The translations under genes and the position numbers were made by a program. A stretch of 9,337 nt of DNA from JACQID01 sp035290885 (GTDB lineage: Archaea; Aenigmatarchaeota; Aenigmatarchaeia; GW2011-AR5), in the NCBI GenBank assembly GCA_035290885.1, contig DATDTL010000069.1, forward strand, positions 1-9,337, in the 5' to 3' direction. This document shows positions 1 through 6,909 of the stretch, piece after piece. Numbering within the stretch: the stretch's first letter is position 1; each line of letters starts with the position of its first letter. The notes beneath the pieces were generated by a model. The model worked only from the letters and a program-made list of their open reading frames with translations. It was not told where the DNA came from and ran no database searches.

Positions 1-480
1 CAGCAACTGGGGTTCTTTGACTTCCTCCTGCCGTGGATGTTCACTTTTGCCGTAGTGTACGGACTCCTTATAAAGGCGAATATTTTTGGAAGCGCCAACG
101 ACAAGATATCCCTTGTGCTTGCGGTTGTGCTTGCGTTCTTCACTGCGCCGTTCGCAGGCGTCTATCTCATGTCGTTCTTCTCCACGTTAAGCACGGAACT
201 TGTAATCGTGCTCGCCGGTCTGCTTGCGATAATCTTATTCGGCTCCATGCTTGGGATAAGCAATAGCGACATTCCCCACCGCTCCTATGCGGCTATTCTG
301 CTGGGAATTCTGGCATTCTTCATAGCGATAGGCGGGGAGATAGCCGGATTCCGCCTTGGAAGCAACACTGTCATGACCATCGTTTTCGTGGCAATACTCA
401 TAGCGGCAATAGCTTTTGTGACTAAATCGGGCGGAGGAGCGGCAAAGCCGGCGGCTGCCGAGCCTGAACATAAAAAATAG
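1..480 (+). CDS. Small polytopic membrane protein, paralogue of the next gene (5' end outside window)
   Basis: Function is not recognised. The frame is open from base 1 to the TAG at 478-480, giving 159 visible residues. The first visible residues, QQLGFFDFLLPW, align with residues 12-23 of the next protein, so about a dozen N-terminal residues and the start codon lie upstream. An internal ATG at 37 would remove a conserved hydrophobic block and is not the start. The protein is very hydrophobic with about four or five membrane segments, and ends in a polar Ala/Pro/Lys tail (KSGGGAAKPAAAEPEHKK). It shares LGFF-F-LP, FTFAV-YGLL-K, a KIS motif and AFFT with its neighbour, which marks a tandem duplication. 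There are 18 bases between the two genes, so they are probably one transcript. No signal peptidase or pilin-type cleavage site is visible in the part present. Confidence is high that it is a gene and low for any role. Confidence 0.85.
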   Translation, partial: QQLGFFDFLLPWMFTFAVVYGLLIKANIFGSANDKISLVLAVVLAFFTAPFAGVYLMSFFSTLSTELVIVLAGLLAIILFGSMLGISNSDIPHRSYAAILLGILAFFIAIGGEIAGFRLGSNTVMTIVFVAILIAAIAFVTKSGGGAAKPAAAEPEHKK

Positions 481-498
481 AAGTGTCGGCTGATTCAT

Positions 499-987
499 AT
501 GAATCCCTTTGAACTTCTTGTTTCCAATCTTACGTCGCTTGGCTTTTTCAACTTCTTCCTGCCGTACCTGTTCACGTTTGCCGTGATTTACGGGCTGCTT
601 GTGAAGACAAAAGTGCTGGGCGAAGACCCCAAAATTTCGGGCGTGGTGTCCCTCGCCATAGCGTTCTTCACTATCGGATTCGGCGGGCCGATTCTGGGCC
701 AGTTCTTCATCAATCTTGCGGGCATCGGCGCCATAGTACTCTCGGGCATACTGATAGTCATACTTTTTGTTGGCCTTGCAGGCGGCGACCTTGGCGGCGT
801 GATGAAGAGCACCGGCGTAACGGCAATAATAGCCGGCGTAGGCATCATAATAGTCTACTCCATATTCCGCTCTGTCACGGGCAGCGCAATAGACGACTCC
901 ATAATCTCAACTATATTGATCATAATCATGCTCATGGGCGCAGTCGTGTTCATAGCCGGCGGAGCCAAGACCGCGGCCGGGCACTAA
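499..987 (+). CDS. Small polytopic membrane protein, second member of tandem pair
   Basis: Unrecognised 162-residue integral membrane protein. Hydrophobic segments lie at about residues 16-35, 47-62, 69-94, 105-123 and 135-154, separated by short loops carrying few charges (KTK at 36-38, EDPK at 42-45, DLGG at 97-100, DD at 132-133). The N-terminus (MNPFELLVSNL) lacks the basic residues and the Gly/Ala cleavage site of a class III pilin signal, so it is not an ordinary prepilin. It is paralogous to the upstream gene across most of its length, most clearly in residues 14-58. ATG 499 is the first in-frame start after the upstream stop; GGCTGAT, seven to thirteen bases before it, resembles a weak archaeal ribosome binding site. 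It converges with a coiled-coil gene 260 bases downstream. A part in the nearby pilus/secretion machine is possible, but this rests only on proximity. Confidence 0.9.
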   Translation: MNPFELLVSNLTSLGFFNFFLPYLFTFAVIYGLLVKTKVLGEDPKISGVVSLAIAFFTIGFGGPILGQFFINLAGIGAIVLSGILIVILFVGLAGGDLGGVMKSTGVTAIIAGVGIIIVYSIFRSVTGSAIDDSIISTILIIIMLMGAVVFIAGGAKTAAGH

Positions 988-1036
988 CGTGGCAATTTCT
1001 ATAACTGAATAAGCTTTGTAAACTACCGTCACTACA

Positions 1037-1096
1037 ATGAAAATGGTGCTAAAGTGCGGACGTTGCAGAAACAGAAAGAAATGCAAAAACTCATAG
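1037..1096 (+). CDS. Possible 19-residue Cys-containing microprotein (doubtful)
   Basis: ATG 1037 to TAG 1096 encodes MKMVLKCGRCRNRKKCKNS, a strongly basic peptide with three cysteines, two of them as CxxC. What lifts it above chance is the upstream sequence: CTGAATAAGC (1005-1014) resembles the CTTAATAAGG box before the 122-residue coiled-coil gene and sits about 26 bases before the ATG, the spacing seen at leaderless starts elsewhere in the window. Against it, the ORF is very short, the TATA match is weak, and three cysteines do not complete a four-ligand zinc site on their own. Most likely chance, but worth a conservation test. Confidence 0.15.
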   Translation: MKMVLKCGRCRNRKKCKNS

Positions 1097-1168
1097 GAAC
1101 CTTTCGCCGAAATGGACTTTATTTTCCTTCCTATCGTAAGCCACGCCCAAGCACATGGCGTTTGATGC

Positions 1169-1218
1169 CCGGCTTGCAAAAAGTGATAAGCGCGTTTCTG
1201 GATTCAAATTTTTGCCGG
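1169..1218. terminator. Weak hairpin, possible bidirectional transcription end
   Basis: CAAAAA at 1177-1182 pairs with TTTTTG at 1209-1214, and CCGG at 1169-1172 pairs with CCGG at 1215-1218, leaving a four-base bulge on one arm and a loop of about 26 bases. Its place between two converging genes fits a shared transcription end. The stem is short and archaeal termination depends mainly on T tracts, so this is tentative. Confidence 0.2.
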
Positions 1219-1247
1219 CTTTAGGGCATTACGCTCAAAGAACGCGT

Positions 1248-1880
1248 CTACTGATAATAAGGTCGAGGCTCTTCAGCAGGGCGCTGCTTTGCCTTCATCT
1301 CGTGGATTATGTTGGATAGGCTCTCTATGTTCTTGGTCAGCGAAGGCAGGAACTGCTTGAATGCCTTCTCCAGCCCGCCGATGCGGGTTGAAAGGTCTTC
1401 GACTTGTGCGGAAAGCGCGTTTAGCCTGTCCTCGTACTGGGAGCCGTCTTGCGTTTCGGGCGCTTTTACGCTCCTTGAAGATTCTTTAAGAGAGTTTATC
1501 TCCATGTTAACCCTTTCTATTTCCTCGTCAAACCGCTTCCACTTGCTCTCAACCACGCCTTCTATGAGTTCCTCAACTATCTGCTCAGGCGACAGCTCTT
1601 CGGCGTTCTTGACGTCTATGTCTGAGAATTCTTCCATCATCGGCTGCTCCTGCGGCGGAGGCGGCGCCATAGACGGGTCGAACGAGTCCTGCGCAGCTCC
1701 GTTGTCGTCCACGCCGACCTTGACGGCCTTGAGCATGGCGTTCTCTATATTCTCGTAGGAATAGCCCTCGGCTTTTAGTTTCTTTATTATGTCCTTGTCG
1801 CCCAATCCCTGGGAAATCATGCCGTCTATCTCTTCCGGCGGAACCGGATTGTTCATTTCCTTTTTTTTCCTGAAAAACAT
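1248..1880 (-). CDS. Soluble coiled-coil protein with N-terminal helical domain
   Basis: Unrecognised 210-residue cytosolic protein with no membrane segment or signal peptide. Order: basic start (FFRKKK, 2-7); a small helical domain at about 14-53 (PPEEIDGMISQGL...IIKKLKAEGYSYENIENAML), resembling helix-turn-helix or UBA/SHOCT-like interaction modules; an acidic, Pro-rich linker at 57-97 with PPPP at 73-76; a helix at about 98-134; and a coiled coil with a clear heptad at L153, L156, V160, L163, I167, L170, F174, followed by FLPSLTKNIESLSNII. ATG 1880 is chosen because GGGTGA lies four bases upstream; the frame also offers a TTG at 1892 that would swallow that site. It lies downstream of another coiled-coil gene on the same strand, which diverges from the secretion ATPase. 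An adaptor role in that machine, by analogy with ArlC/D/E, is inference; I see no sequence match to them. Confidence 0.85.
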   Translation of the reverse strand: MFFRKKKEMNNPVPPEEIDGMISQGLGDKDIIKKLKAEGYSYENIENAMLKAVKVGVDDNGAAQDSFDPSMAPPPPQEQPMMEEFSDIDVKNAEELSPEQIVEELIEGVVESKWKRFDEEIERVNMEINSLKESSRSVKAPETQDGSQYEDRLNALSAQVEDLSTRIGGLEKAFKQFLPSLTKNIESLSNIIHEMKAKQRPAEEPRPYYQ

Positions 1881-1884
1881 GACG

Positions 1885-1890
1885 TCACCC
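1885..1890 (-). promoter_or_regulatory. Ribosome binding site of the 210-residue coiled-coil gene
   Basis: The minus strand reads GGGTGA four bases before ATG 1880, matching the GGTGA core complementary to the archaeal 16S 3' end. It decides for ATG 1880 over the in-frame TTG at 1892. Confidence 0.6.
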
Positions 1891-1931
1891 AACCTGCGAT
1901 GGTTTTAAGTATAACAAATATTGTTTCCGTC

Positions 1932-1939
1932 CATATAAA
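1932..1939 (-). promoter_or_regulatory. TATA box for the 210-residue coiled-coil gene
   Basis: The minus strand reads TTTATATG, close to the archaeal TATA consensus. At the usual spacing of about 26 bases, transcription would start near 1910 and leave a leader of about 30 bases that holds the GGGTGA site. A second weaker candidate, TTATACTTAAAA, lies at about 1904-1915. The gene may therefore be transcribed on its own as well as from the upstream coiled-coil gene. Confidence 0.45.
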
Positions 1940-2060
1940 TTCTTTTCCGGCAACCTTGTTCCGGAGAAATCCGTGAAAAGAGCGGCAACGCGCATGGTAC
2001 GAACAGATTTCCCCGGCCGGCAACATGAACACTTGCCAATGCGCAACGATGCTCTTCGTC

Positions 2061-2429
2061 TTACTGGACCGCCTGTTCTTGGCGGAAGGATCTTGCAAGA
2101 GCCTCGTTTCTAATCGGGCTTAGCAGCTCAAACATCCTCTCAAGCTCTTTCACGTCGCTCTGCCTCGCCATCTTGCCCATCTGCTTGCTTATCTTCTCCA
2201 TGCCGCTCTCAAGCCTAGCGATGCCGGAGTCCATGTCTTTTATCCTGCCTTCCAGTTCAGAAAGCTTGTCGTTCAGGGACTTGAGCTTCGCTATGCTTGT
2301 GCTCTCAAGCGAGGAGCTTCTCTCCTGCACGTTCTCCATCTTTCCTTCAAGCTCATGCAGCCTTCTTATGGTGTCGTTCGTCCTTCTGACAAGCTCCTGT
2401 AGAATCATTCCTGTCTTGTCCTCTTGCAT
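2061..2429 (-). CDS. Small coiled-coil protein divergent from the secretion ATPase
   Basis: Unrecognised 122-residue protein, almost entirely helical and highly charged, with no membrane segment. A nearly perfect 3-4 heptad runs L52, L56, L59, I63, M66, I70, L73, M77, I80, M84, M87, so a long parallel or antiparallel coiled coil is very likely; residues 10-45 continue with looser heptads. The C-terminal stretch SDVKELERMFELLSPIRN leaves the heptad and could be a docking segment. ATG 2429 is chosen because a TATA-like box is centred 26 bases upstream, which predicts a leaderless mRNA; the frame can be extended six codons to a TTG at 2447, but that would start between the box and the predicted transcription start. 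It is separated by 180 bases from the second coiled-coil gene on the same strand. Position and architecture suggest a cytosolic partner of the type IV-type machine (inference). Confidence 0.85.
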   Translation of the reverse strand: MQEDKTGMILQELVRRTNDTIRRLHELEGKMENVQERSSSLESTSIAKLKSLNDKLSELEGRIKDMDSGIARLESGMEKISKQMGKMARQSDVKELERMFELLSPIRNEALARSFRQEQAVQ

Positions 2430-2450
2430 GTGAATAATTGGCCGCAATTC

Positions 2451-2459
2451 CTTATTAAG
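2451..2459 (-). promoter_or_regulatory. TATA-like box, leaderless start of the 122-residue coiled-coil gene
   Basis: The minus strand reads CTTAATAAG, with its centre 26 bases upstream of ATG 2429. The transcription start would coincide with the start codon, and no ribosome binding site is visible before it, consistent with a leaderless message. Confidence 0.5.
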
Positions 2460-2592
2460 TTATGCGCCACGAAAACCGTAAGTTTTGGATGCGGGGTATT
2501 ATGGCTTCGCAATATGCCCTGCGAATTCTCAATAATGTCTTTTATTATAATTAAGGCCGTGCCAGTCACATGCTCCAATCCCTGCCGTGCCG

Positions 2593-2600
2593 TTTATAAA
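2593..2600 (+). promoter_or_regulatory. TATA box of the secretion ATPase gene
   Basis: TTTATAAA is a strong match to the archaeal TATA consensus and is centred about 34 bases before ATG 2631, predicting a short leader of about 8-10 bases. It shares the 201-base divergent region 2430-2630 with the promoter of the 122-residue coiled-coil gene; a further AT-rich run at about 2538-2556 in the same region has no obvious gene. Confidence 0.6.
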
Positions 2601-2630
2601 ATTCCGATGCGATGATATGGCAGTGGGCAA

Positions 2631-4862
2631 ATGGTTTTTGAATCCGAATACGACCCTGAATCGCAGAGGGTAAGGATAAACTGCATGGGCAGCATATACG
2701 GCCCCAGCATAGAGGACTATGACGTCGTCATGTCTGTTGCCATAGACAAGCTACTTGAGATAAAACGGCTTGTTCGGATCGTGTTCGTCGAGAGGCGCGA
2801 GCACGAATACGACTTCAACGAGAGCAGGATGCTCCTTGAAATCGCGAACGCCATTGAGAAGATAATACGCGACAGGATAATAACGATACGGAACATGGTA
2901 AACCCTGACTGCGAATACGAGTCGCAGGAACGGTACGACTTTCTGACCAAAACGTTCTCCCAGATAAAATACGATCCCATAGAGGCTTACAAGTGGCTTG
3001 TGCGGGAAACGCGGCACGCCAACATGGCAATAGAAAAGGAGCAGGACGAAACCAAAAGAAAGTGCGCTGAGCACTACCTTTCCGCGGCGCTCGTTCCCAT
3101 GAGCGCGGCGCTTGAAAGCTGCAGGATGATACAGCTTGTGCGGAATCGGCTGCATGAGCACAGGAACCGCTCGCTCTACAGGCAGATATTCCATCCAAGC
3201 ATCAGGCCAAACTTCATGTATACGCGGTACGTGGCAACGCCGCCTGCGAACGCCGAGCTGCTGGAACGCTATTCGCTTGGGGAAACGGACATACAGATAT
3301 ACAACATCCCGGGAAAAGTGCGCAGGCTCTATCACTTCATCCCGCCGGAGTTCAAGCTTGAAGAAAACGAATACGCCATACTTGACAAGGCGCGGCAGTA
3401 CATAGGCCGGCACGAGCCGAGGGACATTGAGCTCACCGAGCCCGAGACCGTGAGGGACAACCTGAAGAGGATAAGTGCCGACCTGCTCAGGGACATGTCA
3501 AGGAACGAGAAGATACCGGTGATGGAGGAATCGCTGGACAGGCTCGCGGACATACTCGTGAGATACACTGCAGGGCTTGGCGTGCTTGAATTGCTTCTTC
3601 AGGACGAGGGGGTGCAGGACATAGCAGTGAATTCGCCCATAGGCTCGTCCCCGATATACATAGTCCACGGAACTTACGGCGAGTGCGAGACCAACATGGT
3701 GCCGAGCATGGAAGACGCGGAAACATGGGCCACCCGTTTCCGTTTGCATTCGGGACGTCCTTTGGATGAAGCGAATTCCGTTCTTGACACGGAAATAGAA
3801 TTGCCGCAGGCGCGGGCAAGAGTCACTGCGATAACACGGAGCCTGTCGCCCGAGGGGCTGGGCTTCGCGTTCCGGCGGCACAGGCTGAAGCCGTGGACGT
3901 TCCCGCTGTTCATCAGCACCAAGATGCTTGACTCGTTTTCTGCGGGGCTGATATGGTTCCTTGTGGACGGCGCAAGAACCCTGCTCGTGGGCGGCACCCG
4001 AGGCTCGGGCAAAACGAGCCTTCTTGGCGCGATAATGGTCCAGATAATGCCGAAGATCAGGATAATCACGCTTGAAGACACGTTAGAGCTTCCGATAGAG
4101 CAGCTCAGGGAACTGGGCTACAACATAGAGCGCCTGAAGTCGCGGTCCGTCATCACGCAAGTCGAGACGGAAATGCCGGCTGAGGAAGGATTAAGAGCCG
4201 CGCTGAGGCTTGGAGATTCTTCGCTTATCATAGGCGAGGTCAGGAGCGGGGAGGCGAAGGCGCTTTACGAAGCCATGCGAATAGGCGCGCTCGCCAACAC
4301 GGTCGCAGGCACCATCCACGGCGATTCGGCATACGGCGTTTTCGACCGCGTGGTCAACGACCTTGGCGTGCCGCCCACAAGCTTCAAGGCCACGGATTTC
4401 GTGCTTATCGCAAATGCGCTCCGTTCGCCGGACGGGCTCTCCTCGTTCCGCAGGCTTACTGAACTCACCGAAGTCAGGAAGCACTGGAAGGCCGACCCGC
4501 AGGAGGAGGGCGGCTTTATCAAGCTTCTGGAATACTCGGCAAAAGACGACACGTTGAAGCCAACGGAAACCCTCGCCCTTGGCGAAAGCACGATACTCAA
4601 TGAAATCGCATCGCGCACCCGCGAATGGAAAGGAAGATGGGACCTTGTCTGGGAAAACATTCTCCTTAGGGGCAACGTGCTCCAGCACCTCACGGACTTT
4701 GCCCTGAAGAACAAGAGGCCGGACGCCATGGAAGCCGAGTTCGTCATAAAATCCAACTCCATGTTCCACATCATAAGCAGGGAAGTCCTAGAAGAGACGG
4801 GCAGCATGGACAGCGCCGTTATTTTCCAGCGCTGGAAGGCGTGGCTTGAGAGCGGGAAGTAA
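2631..4862 (+). CDS. Type IV pilus/type II secretion superfamily ATPase (VirB11/ArlI/TadA-like) with long N-terminal extension
   Basis: 743-residue motor ATPase that would hydrolyse ATP on the cytoplasmic face to drive assembly of a type IV filament or secretion. The catalytic set is complete: Walker A GGTRGSGKTS at 454-463 (K461), Asp box EDTLELP at 482-488, Walker B SLIIGEVR at 531-538 (E536, R538), and His box AGTIHGDS with H563. The substrate-facing N domain spans about 298-440 and begins near MEESLDRLADIL. Residues 1-297 form a charged, mostly helical extension with a striking aromatic/proline block near 186-200 (YRQIFHPSIRPNFMYTRY); residues from about 605 to 743 are another long tail. 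Archaeal relatives such as ArlI are about 500-550 residues, so this is clearly longer. ATG 2631 is the only well-placed start after the TATA box. The platform partner follows 77 bases downstream. The fold and ATPase role are certain; which filament it serves is unknown. Confidence 0.95.
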   Translation: MVFESEYDPESQRVRINCMGSIYGPSIEDYDVVMSVAIDKLLEIKRLVRIVFVERREHEYDFNESRMLLEIANAIEKIIRDRIITIRNMVNPDCEYESQERYDFLTKTFSQIKYDPIEAYKWLVRETRHANMAIEKEQDETKRKCAEHYLSAALVPMSAALESCRMIQLVRNRLHEHRNRSLYRQIFHPSIRPNFMYTRYVATPPANAELLERYSLGETDIQIYNIPGKVRRLYHFIPPEFKLEENEYAILDKARQYIGRHEPRDIELTEPETVRDNLKRISADLLRDMSRNEKIPVMEESLDRLADILVRYTAGLGVLELLLQDEGVQDIAVNSPIGSSPIYIVHGTYGECETNMVPSMEDAETWATRFRLHSGRPLDEANSVLDTEIELPQARARVTAITRSLSPEGLGFAFRRHRLKPWTFPLFISTKMLDSFSAGLIWFLVDGARTLLVGGTRGSGKTSLLGAIMVQIMPKIRIITLEDTLELPIEQLRELGYNIERLKSRSVITQVETEMPAEEGLRAALRLGDSSLIIGEVRSGEAKALYEAMRIGALANTVAGTIHGDSAYGVFDRVVNDLGVPPTSFKATDFVLIANALRSPDGLSSFRRLTELTEVRKHWKADPQEEGGFIKLLEYSAKDDTLKPTETLALGESTILNEIASRTREWKGRWDLVWENILLRGNVLQHLTDFALKNKRPDAMEAEFVIKSNSMFHIISREVLEETGSMDSAVIFQRWKAWLESGK

Positions 4863-4911
4863 ACGTTTAATCAGAAAACTCAAAAAGAGGGATTAGACGG
4901 CTTAACTGCAA

Positions 4912-4919
4912 TTTAATAA
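4912..4919 (+). promoter_or_regulatory. TATA-like box, leaderless start of the platform gene
   Basis: TTTAATAA is centred about 25 bases upstream of ATG 4940, so transcription should start at or beside the start codon. It lies in the 77-base gap after the ATPase gene, so the platform gene and the genes chained to it can be expressed separately from the ATPase. Confidence 0.55.
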
Positions 4920-4939
4920 TGCCGCGCCAATAATTATTC

Positions 4940-6901
4940 ATGCCATTGCGCGACAACAGGCGGTCTCTTGCCGTACCGGGAAAGATAGAGTCACGGGAAT
5001 ACAAGATATTCAAGGAAGAGGAGAAGCTCAAGACGCTGCCGGTTTCTCTTTATGAAAAGGCATGCCGATTTTCGCTGAAAATAGCCGTCGTGCAGATGGG
5101 TGGAAAGGACAGGCAGAAGATGCAGGATGCAATAGACTTCTCGCACCTGAAGGCAACGCCGGAAGGCGTGGCGTCGCTGACGGTGCTTCTTGGAATTGCA
5201 GTCTCGCTTCCGCTTCTGATGCTGGCTGTTGCGGATTTCCTTGGATATCCCGGCCTGCCTCCGGGGCAGGTGGCGATGGCGCTTCTGGTTTTCCTGCCTT
5301 TCATAGTTTATCTTTACAACTACCCGTTCCATCTTAGGAAGATGTACGAGATAGAAACCGGCTCGGAGATAGTGAACATGATACTGTACATGGCAATCTA
5401 CATGAGGAACAACCCGAACCTCGAAGGCGCCATGGAGTTCTCGGCCGAGAACCTGTCAGGCAAGCTTGTGTATGAACTAAGGAAACTGATGTGGGACGTG
5501 GAAGTCGGGAATTACGTGTCCATGCAGGAGGGGCTGCTGGCGTACAGCACGAAGTGGAAGTCAAACCGGGAATTTCTTGAGGCAATAGACCTGCTCATAG
5601 GCTCGCTGTCCCAGACCGAAGAACGCAGGCTGCGGATGCTGGACCAGGCGGTGCAGGTCATACTTGCCGGCAACCGGGAGTCGGCGCAGCACTTCACGCA
5701 AGACTTGAACACGCCAGTCATGTTCCTGCACGCCATGGGAATAATCCTGCCGCTCCTTGGGTTCGTCATGTTCCCGCTCGTTTCGGTGTTCCTGAACGTG
5801 GGACCCTCGGCACTGTTCGTGCTATATGACATCATTCTTCCGGTAATACTGTTCTTCGCGATAAAGAGCGTGCTGGAAAAGAGGCCTGCAACTTTCAGCA
5901 AGATAGACATAACGGAAAGCCCGGAAGTCCCGAAGCCCGGCAAATTTTTCACTTCCAAAGACCACGAAATGAGGGCCCTGCCTTTTGCAGCGGTCACGTT
6001 CCTCGCAATGGCCGGCGTTGGCGCGCTTTTTTTTGCCGCTGAAGGCACGGACAGCGTGGTGGCGGCGCTCCTGCTCACAGGCGCCGTGGCCGCCGGTATG
6101 GCTGTTTACTTCTACCTTACCACGTTCCAAGGCATGGAAGTCCGCGGCAAGACGCTGCAGGTGGAGCAGGAGTTCGGGGACACGCTCTTTCGCATGGGCA
6201 ACAACCTGTCCAGCGGCATACCCGTCGAGAAGGCGCTTGAGCAGAGCGTTCGCGCGACCAAGAACCTCAAAATAAGGGGGTTCTTCGTCAGGGCGCTGGA
6301 CAACATACGCAACCTCGGCATGACGTTCAGGCAGGCGTTCTTTGACCAGCGCTACGGCGCCATAAGGTTCTACCCGTCAAAACTGATCAAGTCCGTGATG
6401 ACCACCGTGGTGGAATCCTCCACAAAGGGCTCAAGAAACGCTGCAGCTGCCATGCTTTCTGTCGCCACGTACCTGAAGAATCTCCACGACACGCAGGAGG
6501 AAATACGGGCCCAACTCAACGACCCGCTGAGCTCCATGAAGTTCCAGATATACTTCATGTCGCCGATGATAACCGGCATAGTCATCACGCTCACCCTGAT
6601 GATACTCAAGATACTCGGCAGCATAGGCCAGCAGGCCCAGAGCCTTCCTGGTGTGCCGTTCTTGGACAGCTTCTACCAGACGTCCACGACTCCGTTTGAA
6701 TTCATATTCGTCGTGGGCATATACCTGCTTGAAACGTGCCTTGTGCTGGCAATGTTCATAAACGGCATAGAGAACGGCCAGGACAAGGAGGGCTTCCGCA
6801 AGCTCGCTGCTGACTCCATATTCGTGGGATTTATATTCTTCTGGATAGTGATAGCAGTCACGATAGTGATATTCATGCCGGTTATAGAATATGCGTTCTA
6901 G
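4940..6901 (+). CDS. Double-T2SSF platform membrane protein of type IV filament/secretion machine (ArlJ/TadC-like)
   Basis: 653-residue polytopic platform protein, the expected membrane partner of the adjacent ATPase. About nine membrane segments are visible at roughly 79-101, 110-131, 260-283, 291-313, 347-368, 371-395, 540-562, 586-612 and 625-650. Two cytosolic helical T2SSF domains lie between them: one at about 140-245 and one at about 405-530; the second carries the familiar run FGDTLFRMGNNLSSGIPVEKA. This duplicated layout with nine segments is that of archaeal ArlJ-type platforms, whereas bacterial TadB/TadC split the two domains over two genes. The soluble N-terminus (1-77) is charged, including KIFKEEEKLK. 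ATG 4940 is chosen because the TATA-like box upstream predicts a leaderless start there. The stop codon TAG ends at 6901, directly against the next gene. Confidence in the family is high; the filament or substrate is not known. Confidence 0.93.
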   Translation: MPLRDNRRSLAVPGKIESREYKIFKEEEKLKTLPVSLYEKACRFSLKIAVVQMGGKDRQKMQDAIDFSHLKATPEGVASLTVLLGIAVSLPLLMLAVADFLGYPGLPPGQVAMALLVFLPFIVYLYNYPFHLRKMYEIETGSEIVNMILYMAIYMRNNPNLEGAMEFSAENLSGKLVYELRKLMWDVEVGNYVSMQEGLLAYSTKWKSNREFLEAIDLLIGSLSQTEERRLRMLDQAVQVILAGNRESAQHFTQDLNTPVMFLHAMGIILPLLGFVMFPLVSVFLNVGPSALFVLYDIILPVILFFAIKSVLEKRPATFSKIDITESPEVPKPGKFFTSKDHEMRALPFAAVTFLAMAGVGALFFAAEGTDSVVAALLLTGAVAAGMAVYFYLTTFQGMEVRGKTLQVEQEFGDTLFRMGNNLSSGIPVEKALEQSVRATKNLKIRGFFVRALDNIRNLGMTFRQAFFDQRYGAIRFYPSKLIKSVMTTVVESSTKGSRNAAAAMLSVATYLKNLHDTQEEIRAQLNDPLSSMKFQIYFMSPMITGIVITLTLMILKILGSIGQQAQSLPGVPFLDSFYQTSTTPFEFIFVVGIYLLETCLVLAMFINGIENGQDKEGFRKLAADSIFVGFIFFWIVIAVTIVIFMPVIEYAF

Positions 6902-6907
6902 TGATGG
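6901..6907 (+). promoter_or_regulatory. Ribosome binding site of the GT4 gene, overlapping the platform stop
   Basis: GTGATGG overlaps the last base of the platform stop codon and contains GTGAT, complementary to the archaeal 16S 3' end, with four bases to ATG 6910. It supports ATG 6910 over GTG 6901 and ATG 6904, which lie within the site itself, and links translation of the two genes. Confidence 0.4.
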
Positions 6908-6909
6908 AA

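Larger units (their letters stand above)
988..1247. other. Convergent intergenic region
   Basis: This 260-base gap lies between the stop codons of the plus-strand membrane-protein pair and the minus-strand coiled-coil gene. It holds a T-rich stretch (about 1118-1131) that could end plus-strand transcription, a weak inverted repeat (1169-1218), and a 19-codon ORF listed separately. I see no tRNA, no convincing C/D-box RNA and no long conserved-looking ORF. Confidence 0.7.

Noticed and set aside
499..560. Second membrane protein as a pilin or prepilin
   Set aside because: The N-terminus has no basic residue followed by a Gly/Ala cleavage site, and the protein has about five membrane segments instead of one.
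907..1179. 90-codon minus-strand open frame over the end of the second membrane-protein gene
   Set aside because: Its C-terminal third is antisense to the membrane-protein gene, and the remainder shows no recognisable motif or start signal.
1853..2098. 81-codon minus-strand open frame between the two coiled-coil genes
   Set aside because: It overlaps the ends of both genes and the TATA box and ribosome binding site of the downstream one; the translated sequence shows no domain or clean helix.
2430..2447. TTG at 2447 as start of the 122-residue coiled-coil protein
   Set aside because: It would place the start codon only a few bases from the TATA-like box, upstream of the predicted transcription start.
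2538..2556. AT-rich run in the divergent region as an additional promoter or origin element
   Set aside because: No start codon of a credible gene lies at the right distance on either strand, and no repeats typical of an archaeal origin surround it.
2424..2615. 63-codon plus-strand open frame across the divergent region
   Set aside because: It covers both promoter boxes and the 5' end of the opposite gene, has no ribosome binding site, and its composition is not protein-like.
2751..3413. 220-codon minus-strand open frame
   Set aside because: It lies wholly inside the ATPase gene on the opposite strand, has no family features, and is the expected shadow of a GC-moderate coding sequence.
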